64,000 nt of DNA. It comes from Clostridia bacterium (GTDB lineage Bacteria > Bacillota > Clostridia > Oscillospirales > CAG-272). The position numbers and the translations under genes are program-made. The DNA is taken from assembly GCA_017622085.1 (NCBI GenBank), contig JAGARU010000061.1, positions 1-64,000 on the forward strand, in the 5' to 3' direction. This document shows, one piece after another, positions 51,723-60,452 of the stretch (its first letter is position 1; each line of letters opens with the position of its first letter). Under the pieces are notes generated by a model. The model did no database searches, was not told the DNA's origin, and saw nothing but the letters and a program-made list of their open reading frames with translations.

Positions 51723-52459
51723 TTTTCATTAACCGCCTTCAGATAATTGATCTTGAAGCCTTTGGCGCTGAAGTTTTCCTCGTATTCCGTGCGAAGGTTC
51801 TCAGCATTGAACTCGGAGGCATGGAGATCGTAAGTGATATCCTCAATCCGGAACTTGGATTCGCCGATCTGCTCCACCGAGAAGTCGAATAGTTCCCGAT
51901 TATCCGTTTTGAAGCAAAGCTTACCGCCGGGGATGAGAATTCTGGCATAAAGATTCAAAAAGTCGATATGGGTCAAGCGGCGCTTGGCATAGCCCTTTTT
52001 GCCCCAGGGATCACAGAAATTGATATAGAGGGACTCTACGGAATCGTCGGGCATAGACTCAAGGAGCTGCTTGGCATCTCCCACCAAGAAACGAACGTTA
52101 CCGCGTTCTTCAAGGGTGAAATCGACCTTTCCTTCGCCGTAAGGTGTTACTGTACCGTCGGCTTTGACCCAGCCGCCGTTGGGTGCTTTTTCACCAAGAC
52201 CCCGTGATATGGCATATTTTTCTGCCGCAACGATGGCGACGTCTGAAATTTTTTCGATGGCAAGATAATTATAGTCAGCCTCCTTTAACGAGAGCTGGCG
52301 CACAAAATCGCCCTTTCCGCAACCGATTTCCACGCGGAGAGGCGCTTCCGCCTTATAAACAGCGTTCTCTTTTTTTACCGCTTCGGCGGCATTTTCACAA
52401 AAAAGATCGGAAAGCAGCTCGATCCGGTCGTTGCCGTGTCTCTTTTTTTTCATTCTCAT
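51719..52459 (-). CDS. trmB: tRNA (guanine-N7-)-methyltransferase
   Basis: 246 aa. SAM motif 'VEIGCGKGDFV' and the family motif 'FCDPWGKKGYAKRRL' with 'SEFNAENLRTEYEENF' near the end. It methylates G46 of tRNA. Two ATGs, two codons apart, are possible starts. Confidence 0.93.
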   Translation of the reverse strand: MRMKKKRHGNDRIELLSDLFCENAAEAVKKENAVYKAEAPLRVEIGCGKGDFVRQLSLKEADYNYLAIEKISDVAIVAAEKYAISRGLGEKAPNGGWVKADGTVTPYGEGKVDFTLEERGNVRFLVGDAKQLLESMPDDSVESLYINFCDPWGKKGYAKRRLTHIDFLNLYARILIPGGKLCFKTDNRELFDFSVEQIGESKFRIEDITYDLHASEFNAENLRTEYEENFSAKGFKINYLKAVNEK

Positions 52460-52565
52460 CTTGATATTCGTCCCCTTTTTTGCTAAAATTAGAGTGTTAT
52501 ACGATCGTGTATAATCTTACCACATTTTTTTTAAAAAATCTACACATTTTTATAAGGAGAATCTT

Positions 52566-52823
52566 ATGAATTTCACTTACAAGACGAAAGGTACCTGTTC
52601 CTCCGAAATTTCCTTTGATCTGGAGGGCGGTATTATTAAAAACGTTGTGTTCCGCGGCGGTTGCAATGGCAACCTGAAGGCGATCTCCAAATTGGTTGAG
52701 GGTCAGGAGGCAACCCACATTATTGAAATTCTTAAGGGTAATACCTGCGGTCCTCGTGACACCTCCTGTGCAGACCAGCTGAGCAAAGCGCTTGAATCTG
52801 CTCTGGTTGCACAGAACGCTTGA
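52566..52823 (+). CDS. TSCPD domain protein (TIGR03905 type)
   Basis: 85 aa. 'GTCSSEISFDLEGGIIKNV', 'GGCNGNLKAI' and 'CADQLSKAL' define the family, named after a motif near the end; here it reads 'RDTSCADQ'. Cysteines suggest metal binding. Function unknown; the domain also occurs at the end of class II ribonucleotide reductases. AAGGAG precedes the ATG. polA starts 4 bases after it. Confidence 0.88.
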   Translation: MNFTYKTKGTCSSEISFDLEGGIIKNVVFRGGCNGNLKAISKLVEGQEATHIIEILKGNTCGPRDTSCADQLSKALESALVAQNA

Positions 52824-52827
52824 TGCA

Positions 52828-55359
52828 ATGAAAAAGCTTCTTATCGTTGACGGAAACAGCATTTTAAATCGCGCTTATTACGGTATACGCCCGCTCACTA
52901 CAAGAAACGGGCTTTTTACCAATGCGGTATTTGGGGTGGCTAACATCCTAAAAAAGCACTTGGATGCTCTTTGCCCCGACTATGCGGTGGTTGCCTTTGA
53001 CCTGAAAGCACCCACCTTCCGTCATAAAACGTACGACCTTTATAAGGCAAACCGACATCCCATGCCGGATGAGCTTCGCATGCAATTGCCCTACATCCGG
53101 GAGTGTGTGGCTGATCTTGGCTTTCACGTTTTGGAGTGCGAGGGGTATGAGGCAGACGACGTAATCGGAACCGTTGCCCGCATGGGCGACGAGGACGAGG
53201 ACGTTTGCACCTACATTCTCACCGGAGACCGCGATTCGCTTCAGCTTTTGACGGAGAAAACTTCGGTTATTCTCGCAAAAACCAAGGAGGACGTGCATTT
53301 TACGCCACAGGTCTTCCTTGCGGAATTCGGCGTTCCGGCGGATCATTACGTAGACGTTAAGGCATTGATGGGTGATTCCTCCGATAACATTCCCGGTGTG
53401 CCCGGAATTGGAGAAAAGACCGCGTTCCGACTGATCGCGGATCACGGGTCCTTGGATGCGATTTACACTAACCTTGAGGAGGCTTCCCTCACACCCTCGG
53501 TCAAGCGCAAGCTGGCAGACGGAAAGGAATCGGCTTACTTGTCCCAGTTTTTGGCGCGGATCGATCGGCACGTACCACTTGATGCTTCTCTTGAAGCGCT
53601 GACTTATGACGGAATCCGCAAGGGTGACTTAAAGGGACTGTTTGAGCGGTTGGAATTCTATGCCCTGATCGGTAAATTTGATTTAAACGACGTAGAATCA
53701 CCCAAAGAGGTGGTAACGGAAGCAGTAACCTTGCCTGCACCCGTAGAGGTGGCTGAATTGCCCCAAACCATTGCGGCAGAGGTTCCCGTTGCGGTATCCT
53801 TTATGCCGGATGGCACGCTTTTGCTGTGCGGTGACGGCTTCTCCTACAAGGTTATCTCCCCGTCCGATGAGGCTGTGGGCAAATTTTTGAGTTCCCATGC
53901 GTGCATTTATCATGATTACAAGACCGTTTATGCGCGGTTTTTGAATCTTGGATTTGAACTTCCCTGCCACTTTGATACGTTGCTTGGCGCTTACGTGCTG
54001 GATTCTGCCCAAGGAAATGCGGCAAAGGAGCGAATTCTCTCGCGCTACTGTAAAAATTACTGCGAGGATGTAGCGTACGATGCACAAATGGTATACGACG
54101 CCTACAAGGCTATGCGGCAGGAGCTCTCAGAGGTTGGCTCTCTTTCGCTACTGAACGACGTTGAGATTCCCTTGGCCGCAGTGCTTGCCCGAATGGAACG
54201 CACAGGCTGCGCGGTGGATATGGATGGCGTTCGCGCTTATGCTGAGGTGCTTCGGCAGACGGCGGAGGATCTGAAGGCACGGATTCACTTTGCGGCGGGC
54301 ATGGAATTTAACATCAATTCTCCTCATCAGCTCGGTCACGTGCTCTTTGAGGTAATGGGCTTGCCCCATGGAAAAAAGACAAAAACCGGATACTCTACAA
54401 ACGCGGAGATTCTGGAAAAGCTTCGGCCGAGCAATGCCATTGTCGGTGATATTCTGGACTACCGCAAGGTCACCAAGCTGATCAGCACCTACTGCGACGG
54501 GTTGGAAAAGGTGATCGATGAGGGTTCTCGCGTGCATACCAGCTTCAACCAGACGGTAACGGCTACGGGCCGTCTTTCTTCTACGGACCCGAACCTGCAG
54601 AACATTCCCGTGCGGGAGGAGCTGGGACGGGAGCTGAGAAAATACTTTGTGGCAGACGGGGCTGACCGTGTGCTGGTGGATGCGGACTATTCGCAGATCG
54701 AGCTCCGTTTACTGGCGCATTTGTCCGGTGACCGGGCAATGATCCACGCCTTTCTCAGCGGAGAGGACTTCCACCGTCAAACGGCCTCTCAGGTATTTGG
54801 CGTGCCGCTTGATGAAGTGACGTCGGAGCTTAGAAAGCGGGCCAAGGCTGTCAACTTCGGTATTGTCTATGGAATCGGTGCGTATTCCCTCTCTCGGGAT
54901 CTGAACATTACAACCAAAGAAGCTTCGGCCTATATTTCCGGCTATCTTGACACGTACCGGGAGGTTGACGGCTACTTAAAGAGCGCAATTGCCAAGGCGA
55001 AAGCAGATGGCTACACCACCACCATGTTCTCCCGTCGGCGGTACATTCCCGAGCTTGCCGCCTCCAACAAAATGACGCAGGCCTTTGGTGAGCGAGTGGC
55101 CATGAACAGCCCGATTCAAGGATCTGCGGCGGATATTATCAAGATTGCCATGATTCGGGTAGACCGCGCTCTTCGGGATGCGGGTATTGATGCTCAGCTG
55201 ATTTTGCAGGTACACGATGAGCTGATTCTGGAATCAGCCAAGGACTGTGCCGACAAGGCCGCCGCCATTTTAAAACATGAAATGGAGAACGCTGCCAAGT
55301 GTGCCGTTCCGCTTACCGTTGAGGTTGGCATTGGCGACAACTGGTACAGCGCAAAATGA
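52828..55359 (+). CDS. polA: DNA polymerase I
   Basis: 843 aa from the ATG at 52828; no clear ribosome binding site, so coupling to the upstream gene is likely. The 5' nuclease domain (1-290) has 'DGNSILNRAYYG'. The middle domain lacks the DxE motif of a proofreading exonuclease, as in Bacillus. Polymerase motifs are 'DYSQIELR', 'KAVNFGIVYG' and 'QVHDE'. It fills gaps and removes RNA primers. Confidence 0.96.
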   Translation: MKKLLIVDGNSILNRAYYGIRPLTTRNGLFTNAVFGVANILKKHLDALCPDYAVVAFDLKAPTFRHKTYDLYKANRHPMPDELRMQLPYIRECVADLGFHVLECEGYEADDVIGTVARMGDEDEDVCTYILTGDRDSLQLLTEKTSVILAKTKEDVHFTPQVFLAEFGVPADHYVDVKALMGDSSDNIPGVPGIGEKTAFRLIADHGSLDAIYTNLEEASLTPSVKRKLADGKESAYLSQFLARIDRHVPLDASLEALTYDGIRKGDLKGLFERLEFYALIGKFDLNDVESPKEVVTEAVTLPAPVEVAELPQTIAAEVPVAVSFMPDGTLLLCGDGFSYKVISPSDEAVGKFLSSHACIYHDYKTVYARFLNLGFELPCHFDTLLGAYVLDSAQGNAAKERILSRYCKNYCEDVAYDAQMVYDAYKAMRQELSEVGSLSLLNDVEIPLAAVLARMERTGCAVDMDGVRAYAEVLRQTAEDLKARIHFAAGMEFNINSPHQLGHVLFEVMGLPHGKKTKTGYSTNAEILEKLRPSNAIVGDILDYRKVTKLISTYCDGLEKVIDEGSRVHTSFNQTVTATGRLSSTDPNLQNIPVREELGRELRKYFVADGADRVLVDADYSQIELRLLAHLSGDRAMIHAFLSGEDFHRQTASQVFGVPLDEVTSELRKRAKAVNFGIVYGIGAYSLSRDLNITTKEASAYISGYLDTYREVDGYLKSAIAKAKADGYTTTMFSRRRYIPELAASNKMTQAFGERVAMNSPIQGSAADIIKIAMIRVDRALRDAGIDAQLILQVHDELILESAKDCADKAAAILKHEMENAAKCAVPLTVEVGIGDNWYSAK

Positions 55360-56528
55360 TTATGAATGATAAGCCTATAGTTGCGCTTGCTCGGTGCGAG
55401 CGTTACGACGTTTCTTTGATCAAAGCAATACTGCGAGAGCATTTTTCGGCTTTGGGAATTGATCTCACGACATATCGTGGCAAAAAAATACTGATCAAGC
55501 CTAATCTGGTTATGAAAAAAGCGCCCGATGGAGCCGCTACCACCCATCCGGCCGCGCTGGAGGCGCTGATCCTTCTTTTGAAAGAGGCCGGATGCGAAAA
55601 TATCTGCTTGGCTGACAGCCCCGGTGGGCAATACGTGGAGGCGCGGCTTCGCTCCGTTTATCGAGAAAGCGGTATGGAGGAGCTGGCTGAGCGTACAGGT
55701 ATTTCTTTGAATTACGATACAACGTTCCTCGAGGTGTCCAATCCAGAGGGTTCCTTCTCTAAAAGCTTTAATATCATTCGTCCAGTCTATGAGGCAGAGG
55801 TAATCTTTGATTTTTGCAAGCTGAAGTCTCATTCTCTGACACGGCTGAGCGGAGCGGTAAAAAATCTCTTTGGATGTGTGCCCGGCATACAGAAATTTGA
55901 GATGCATGCCCGCTTTGATAACGTAACGGATTTTTCGGCTATGCTGACGGATCTTTGTGCTTACGTTATGCGCGGACGGGAATTTGTTGCCATTTGCGAT
56001 GCGGTATACGGTATGGAGGGCAACGGCCCTACGGCCGGGGAGCCAAAGTATATCGGTGCTATCCTTACCTCCCGCAATCCTTTTGCGCTGGACGCGCTTG
56101 GCGCATGGATGATTGGCGCGGAGGGTGTTGACACCATTTTGAAGGGCGAGGAGCTGGGCTACTGCTCGGCTAAGCTTGAGGATATTACCGTTTTGGGTGA
56201 GGATCCCGAGGCGCTGAAGCCAGCAGAATTCAAGCAACCCGAGGGATGCGAAAAGAAGTTTTTAAACAACTTCTCAAACATACTTGGTGGACGGTTGGTA
56301 AAATTCTTCCAGCCTCACCCGGAGATCAATCACAAAAAATGCGTGGGATGCGGCGAATGTGTGCGATCCTGCCCGGTAAAAACCATTCAGCTCGTTGAAA
56401 AGAAAAACGGAAAAAAGGTGGCAAAAATTGAGCATCTCACCTGCATCCGTTGCTACTGCTGTCAAGAGCTTTGTCCCTTCAAGGCGGTAAAGATCAAAAA
56501 GAATCCCATTATTACGCTTTTACACTGA
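55356..56528 (+). CDS. DUF362 protein with two 4Fe-4S clusters
   Basis: 390 aa. Residues 1-290 are a DUF362 domain ('ILIKPNLVMKKAPDGAATTH'). The C-terminus has two ferredoxin motifs, 'CVGCGECVRSCP' and 'CIRCYCCQELCP', near residues 327-375. Electron transfer is likely but the reaction is unknown. It overlaps polA (ATGA); an alternative ATG lies two codons on. ispE follows 7 bases later. Confidence 0.9.
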   Translation: MIMNDKPIVALARCERYDVSLIKAILREHFSALGIDLTTYRGKKILIKPNLVMKKAPDGAATTHPAALEALILLLKEAGCENICLADSPGGQYVEARLRSVYRESGMEELAERTGISLNYDTTFLEVSNPEGSFSKSFNIIRPVYEAEVIFDFCKLKSHSLTRLSGAVKNLFGCVPGIQKFEMHARFDNVTDFSAMLTDLCAYVMRGREFVAICDAVYGMEGNGPTAGEPKYIGAILTSRNPFALDALGAWMIGAEGVDTILKGEELGYCSAKLEDITVLGEDPEALKPAEFKQPEGCEKKFLNNFSNILGGRLVKFFQPHPEINHKKCVGCGECVRSCPVKTIQLVEKKNGKKVAKIEHLTCIRCYCCQELCPFKAVKIKKNPIITLLH

Positions 56529-56535
56529 GGAAATC

Positions 56536-57411
56536 ATGAAGTTAACCGAAACTGCTTACGGAAAAATCAATCTGTACCTTGATCTGACCGGCATTCGCGC
56601 GGACGGCTACCACGAGATCTGCACAGTGATGCAAAGTGTATCTCTGTGTGACACGATGATGCTGGAGGTAATTCCTCACGAGGAATTTTCCGTTTCGCTT
56701 ATCTGCAACGGAGCGGATTTGGGATGTGGCGACGATAATCTGATCGTTCGTGCCGCCAAGCGTATGGCCGCCCGCTATCCGAACGTCAGCGGTATCCACC
56801 GTTTTGAGCTGGAAAAGCACATTCCCATTGCCGCCGGCATGGCCGGAGGCAGTGCAGACGCGGCTGCAGTATTGCGTTTGATGAATCGGGCTCACGAACT
56901 GAGCTTATCAACAAAAGAGCTGCAAAAGATCGGTGCCACGATCGGAGCGGACGTTCCCTTCTGTATCTGTGGCGGAACGGCTCTTTGCGAGGGAATTGGA
57001 GAAAAAATCACTCAGTTTCCCTCCCCAGATGATTTTTATCTGGCTGTTGCCATTGGCGCCTCCTCCGTCAGTACACCGGCCGCCTTTCGGGCGCTGGACG
57101 AAAAGTTCCACGGAGATTACAGCACACATACAGGTATTACTATGATAGGAGACCGATTCAAAAATGGAGAATCCTGTGCCAAGCAGCTTTACAATCTCTT
57201 TGAAGAGGTCATTCTACCGGCCGATCCTCATGCCGGACGGATACGCGCTTTGCTTACGGAAAATCATGCTTTGGGAGCATTGATGAGCGGAAGTGGGCCC
57301 TCTGTTTTCGGCATCTTTGCCTCTCGCGACAAGGCGCAAGAAGCGGTTGATCGGCTGAAGGATCTCGGCTATCGGGCCTACCTATGCTATACGATCAAAA
57401 AATACGCATAA
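56536..57411 (+). CDS. ispE: 4-diphosphocytidyl-2-C-methyl-D-erythritol kinase
   Basis: 291 aa, usual length. N-terminal 'AYGKINLYLDLTGIRADGYH' and the GHMP kinase loop 'PIAAGMAGGSADAAAVLR'. It phosphorylates CDP-methylerythritol in the non-mevalonate isoprenoid pathway. GAGGAAATC before the ATG. Confidence 0.95.
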   Translation: MKLTETAYGKINLYLDLTGIRADGYHEICTVMQSVSLCDTMMLEVIPHEEFSVSLICNGADLGCGDDNLIVRAAKRMAARYPNVSGIHRFELEKHIPIAAGMAGGSADAAAVLRLMNRAHELSLSTKELQKIGATIGADVPFCICGGTALCEGIGEKITQFPSPDDFYLAVAIGASSVSTPAAFRALDEKFHGDYSTHTGITMIGDRFKNGESCAKQLYNLFEEVILPADPHAGRIRALLTENHALGALMSGSGPSVFGIFASRDKAQEAVDRLKDLGYRAYLCYTIKKYA

Positions 57412-57434
57412 GCTTCGCGTATGCTATAAATGAT

Positions 57435-57482
57435 AAAGAGCAAGAACAAAAGGACTATCCTCTTGTTCTTGCTCTTTCTTTT
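57435..57482 (+). terminator. terminator after ispE
   Basis: Fifteen-base arms AAAGAGCAAGAACAA and complement, 13-base loop, then CTTTTGTTG. Confidence 0.85.
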
Positions 57483-57507
57483 GTTGTGCGAGTCCTGTCG
57501 AAATTCG

Positions 57508-57536
57508 TTGACTTTCCGTCTCTTTCGTGGTACAAT
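57508..57536 (+). promoter_or_regulatory. sigma-A promoter of uraA-upp
   Basis: TTGACT (57508-57513), 17 bases and TACAAT (57531-57536) with extended TGG. Confidence 0.7.
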
Positions 57537-57588
57537 AATTGGCAAGGATCTATGATCCGTTTACAACAAAATATTGGAGGAATCCGAA

Positions 57589-58959
57589 ATGGCTAAAAAC
57601 CTGGTTTATGACATCCACGACAGACCGAAGTTCGGTCAAATGCTCATCTTTGCGATCTAGCAGTTGCTTGCAATCATGGCGGCAACGATCGCGGTTCCCG
57701 CAATCGTCGGAAACGGTATGTCGGCTTCTGCCGCTTTGTTCGGCGCCGGCATTGGTACCCTTGTTTATCAGCTCTTTACCAAATTCCGCAGCCCCGTGTT
57801 CCTTGGTTCATCCTTTGCCTTCATCGGTTCTATGACCGCGGCCTTTGCCGGTGCAACAAGCTCCGCTCTCGGTTACCTTGGTCTGATCTTTGGTGCAGTA
57901 TTTGCCGGCTTGGTATATGTGGTTATCGCGCTTATTGTAAAATTCGCCGGCGTTAACTGGATCAACCGTTTGATGCCTGCGGCTGTTATTGGCCCCACCG
58001 TTGCCATTATCGGTCTTTCTCTGTCTGACGAGGCGATTAAGGACGTATTCTCCTACGGTCCTCAGGACAGTCAGAAGTCCTTCATCATGAGCACCAACCT
58101 TTGGATTTCTCTCCTCTGCGCTCTTGTAACACTGGTTATAGTTATTCTTTGCGCCACCTATGGCAAGAAGATGGCCAAGCTGATTCCTTTTATTATCGGT
58201 ATTCTTTCCGGCTATGCTGTAGCTCTCATCTTTACAGTTATCGGCATCGCCGCCGGTGTAGACGCGCTTAAGATCATCGATCTTGCCCCCTTCCAGGCTC
58301 TGGTTGAGGGTGGAGTTGGTCTGAAAACGTTCCTTTCTATCCCTGACTTCTCCTTCGTTAAAGCGGCAAAAGGAATCGGCGACTTCACCCCCGCATATCT
58401 TGCGACCATTGCAGTTGCGTATATTCCCGTTGCCTTCGTTGTATATGCAGAGCATATTGCAGACCACAAGAACCTTTCCACCATTATTGAGGCGGATCTC
58501 TTGGAGAATCCCGGTCTTCATCGTACGCTTCTCGGCGACGGTGTTGGCTCCATTGCCGGTGCGTTCTTCGGCGGTTGCCCCAACACCACCTACGGTGAAT
58601 CCGTTGGATGCGTTGCGATTACCAGAAATGCGTCCGTAGCTACCATTACCACTACGGCAATCATGGCGATCCTGATCTCCTTCATTTCTCCCTTTGTTGC
58701 CTTCCTTGACTCCATCCCCGGATGTGTCATGGGTGGTGCTTGCATCACGCTGTACGGATTTATTGCAGTATCCGGTCTTAAGATGATCCAGAAGGTTGAT
58801 CTTGAAGACAATGCAAACCTCTTCACCGTATCGGTAATCCTGATTACCGGTATCGGCGGAATGGCGATGGCCATTGGCCCGGTTACCATCACGGCAATTG
58901 CTGCTGCGCTGATCCTTGGTATTGTAGTTAACATTCTGCTCCATCGGAAAAAGAACTGA
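57589..58959 (+). pseudogene. uraA: uracil permease, interrupted by an in-frame TAG at codon 24
   Basis: The ATG at 57589 follows GGAGG and opens a typical permease N-terminus ending '..MLIFAI'. Codon 24 is TAG (57658-57660), then the frame continues unbroken with 'QLLAIMAATIAVPAIVG' to 58959. Relatives have two Gln here (QQLLA), so TAG stands for the first Gln, one base from CAG. The rest is a complete NCS2 transporter of about twelve helices. A start at TTG 57664 or ATG 57676 would lose part of the first helix and has no good ribosome binding site. Either a nonsense mutation, a sequence error or readthrough. It pairs with upp for uracil uptake and salvage. Confidence 0.85.
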
Positions 58960-58977
58960 TCAAAAGGAGATACTAAC

Positions 58978-59625
58978 ATGAAAAATTACGATAACGTAGT
59001 GATCTTTGACCATCCGCTCATTCGCCACAAGATTGCAATTCTCCGCGATGAAAAGACCAGCACTAAGGAATTCCGCGAGCTGGTTGAGGAAATTACAACT
59101 CTTATGACATACGAATGCTTTAAGGATGACGTTCCTACCATTGAAAAGCAGGTAACAACTCCTCTTGAAACTTGCACGCAGACTATAGTAAAGGATAACT
59201 CGGTTGCCATCGTTCCGATCCTTCGTGCAGGACTTGGCATGGTTAACGGAATCCATGCACTGTTCCCTTCCGCACGGGTAGGCCATATCGGCATGTACCG
59301 TGACGAGGAGACTCTTGAGCCCCAGTCCTACTACTGCAAATTGCCCCACGACATTGACGATGAAGAAAAACTGGTACTGCTGGTTGACCCCATGCTGGCT
59401 ACCGGCGGAAGTGCGTGCGATGCCATCAATCTGCTGAAGAAGAGAGGCTGCAAGCACATTAAGTTTATGGCGATCATCGGTGCACCCGAGGGCGTTTCCC
59501 GCGTGGCGGAGGCGCATCCCGACGTAAAGATTTACGTTTCCACCCTGGACCGTTGTCTGAACGACAAGGGATACATTCTTCCCGGTCTTGGCGATGCGGG
59601 TGACCGACTCTTCGGAACCAAATAA
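58978..59625 (+). CDS. upp: uracil phosphoribosyltransferase
   Basis: 215 aa. '[19 protein letters not shown]' at the start and the PRPP site '[14 protein letters not shown]'. It converts uracil and PRPP to UMP. AAAGGAG precedes the ATG; it follows uraA by 18 bases and ends in a terminator. Confidence 0.96.
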   Translation: MKNYDNVVIFDHPLIRHKIAILRDEKTSTKEFRELVEEITTLMTYECFKDDVPTIEKQVTTPLETCTQTIVKDNSVAIVPILRAGLGMVNGIHALFPSARVGHIGMYRDEETLEPQSYYCKLPHDIDDEEKLVLLVDPMLATGGSACDAINLLKKRGCKHIKFMAIIGAPEGVSRVAEAHPDVKIYVSTLDRCLNDKGYILPGLGDAGDRLFGTK

Positions 59626-59634
59626 GATGAATAT

Positions 59635-59673
59635 AAAAGGACAGAGAATTTTACGTTCTCTGTCCTTTGTTTT
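59635..59673. terminator. bidirectional terminator after upp
   Basis: Thirteen-base arms AAAGGACAGAGAA and complement with a seven-base loop. Confidence 0.9.
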
Positions 59674-60451
59674 ATGAAATTTCGCGGTCAAGATCTGCGA
59701 TGACCTGAGCAATGGCATCTTCATGACAAGCCACTGTTATACGGGTAGCGCGAGCCTTGACACCGGGATGGGCGGAGGACGGTGCATAGCTGATATCTGC
59801 CACCTCAAACATGGGCAGGTCATTTTCATAGTCCCCGCAGGCAATTACCGTTTTTACCCGATCTCCCAGGTAATGCTTCAAACGAAGCACGCCCTGGCCC
59901 TTTGTATCCTTGAAGCTTTGGATCTCAATTCCGTAGTACCAGCTTCGGTAAATACCGTATCGATCTGAAAAGGCTTTCTGCACGCGAGCGGTTACTTCAT
60001 CTGAGTTCTCAGACTCCATGCGGGTCAGAACTTTAAGGAGCTGATCCGGGGGCATGCCCTCCTTGGCCTTTGCGGGAGCATAGTCGGCGGCCTTCATGTG
60101 AAAATCCTTGCCGTTTCCGCAAAAGGTCAGATCAACAATTTCCGGTGCAAGCGCCAGGATGGTGGGCAAATCCTCATAAATGGACGGCTCCATGTGCCCT
60201 TCGTACAAGGTCGTATCCGTGGCTGGATCGTACATTACAGAGCCATTATAGCAGAGCATGGGAGCATTTGGCACAAAAATATCGTTGTAGGATGCAAAAT
60301 GGTGGTGGGACCGTCCGGTAGACAGGGTGAAAAGCCCGCCTTCCCTTTGAAAATGGCGTACGGCTTCTGCATTTTTCTCTGAAATCACAGATGCGTTCGC
60401 AAAGGTTCCGTCAAAGTCGCTACAGATCAGGATTCCCTCAAATTTTCCCAT
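59672..60451 (-). CDS. Cof-type HAD phosphatase
   Basis: 259 aa from the ATG at 60451 behind GGAGG. Motif I 'CSDFDGTFANAS', motif II 'STGRSHHHF' and motif IV 'ACGDYENDLPMF' with a C2-type cap between. The group dephosphorylates sugar phosphates or flavin precursors. It starts one base after the serine hydrolase stop. Confidence 0.9.
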   Translation of the reverse strand: MGKFEGILICSDFDGTFANASVISEKNAEAVRHFQREGGLFTLSTGRSHHHFASYNDIFVPNAPMLCYNGSVMYDPATDTTLYEGHMEPSIYEDLPTILALAPEIVDLTFCGNGKDFHMKAADYAPAKAKEGMPPDQLLKVLTRMESENSDEVTARVQKAFSDRYGIYRSWYYGIEIQSFKDTKGQGVLRLKHYLGDRVKTVIACGDYENDLPMFEVADISYAPSSAHPGVKARATRITVACHEDAIAQVIADLDREIS

Positions 60452-60452
60452 A

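Noticed and set aside
57808..58944. 378-codon antisense frame in uraA
   Set aside because: Shadow of the permease; no signal peptide, domain or ribosome site.
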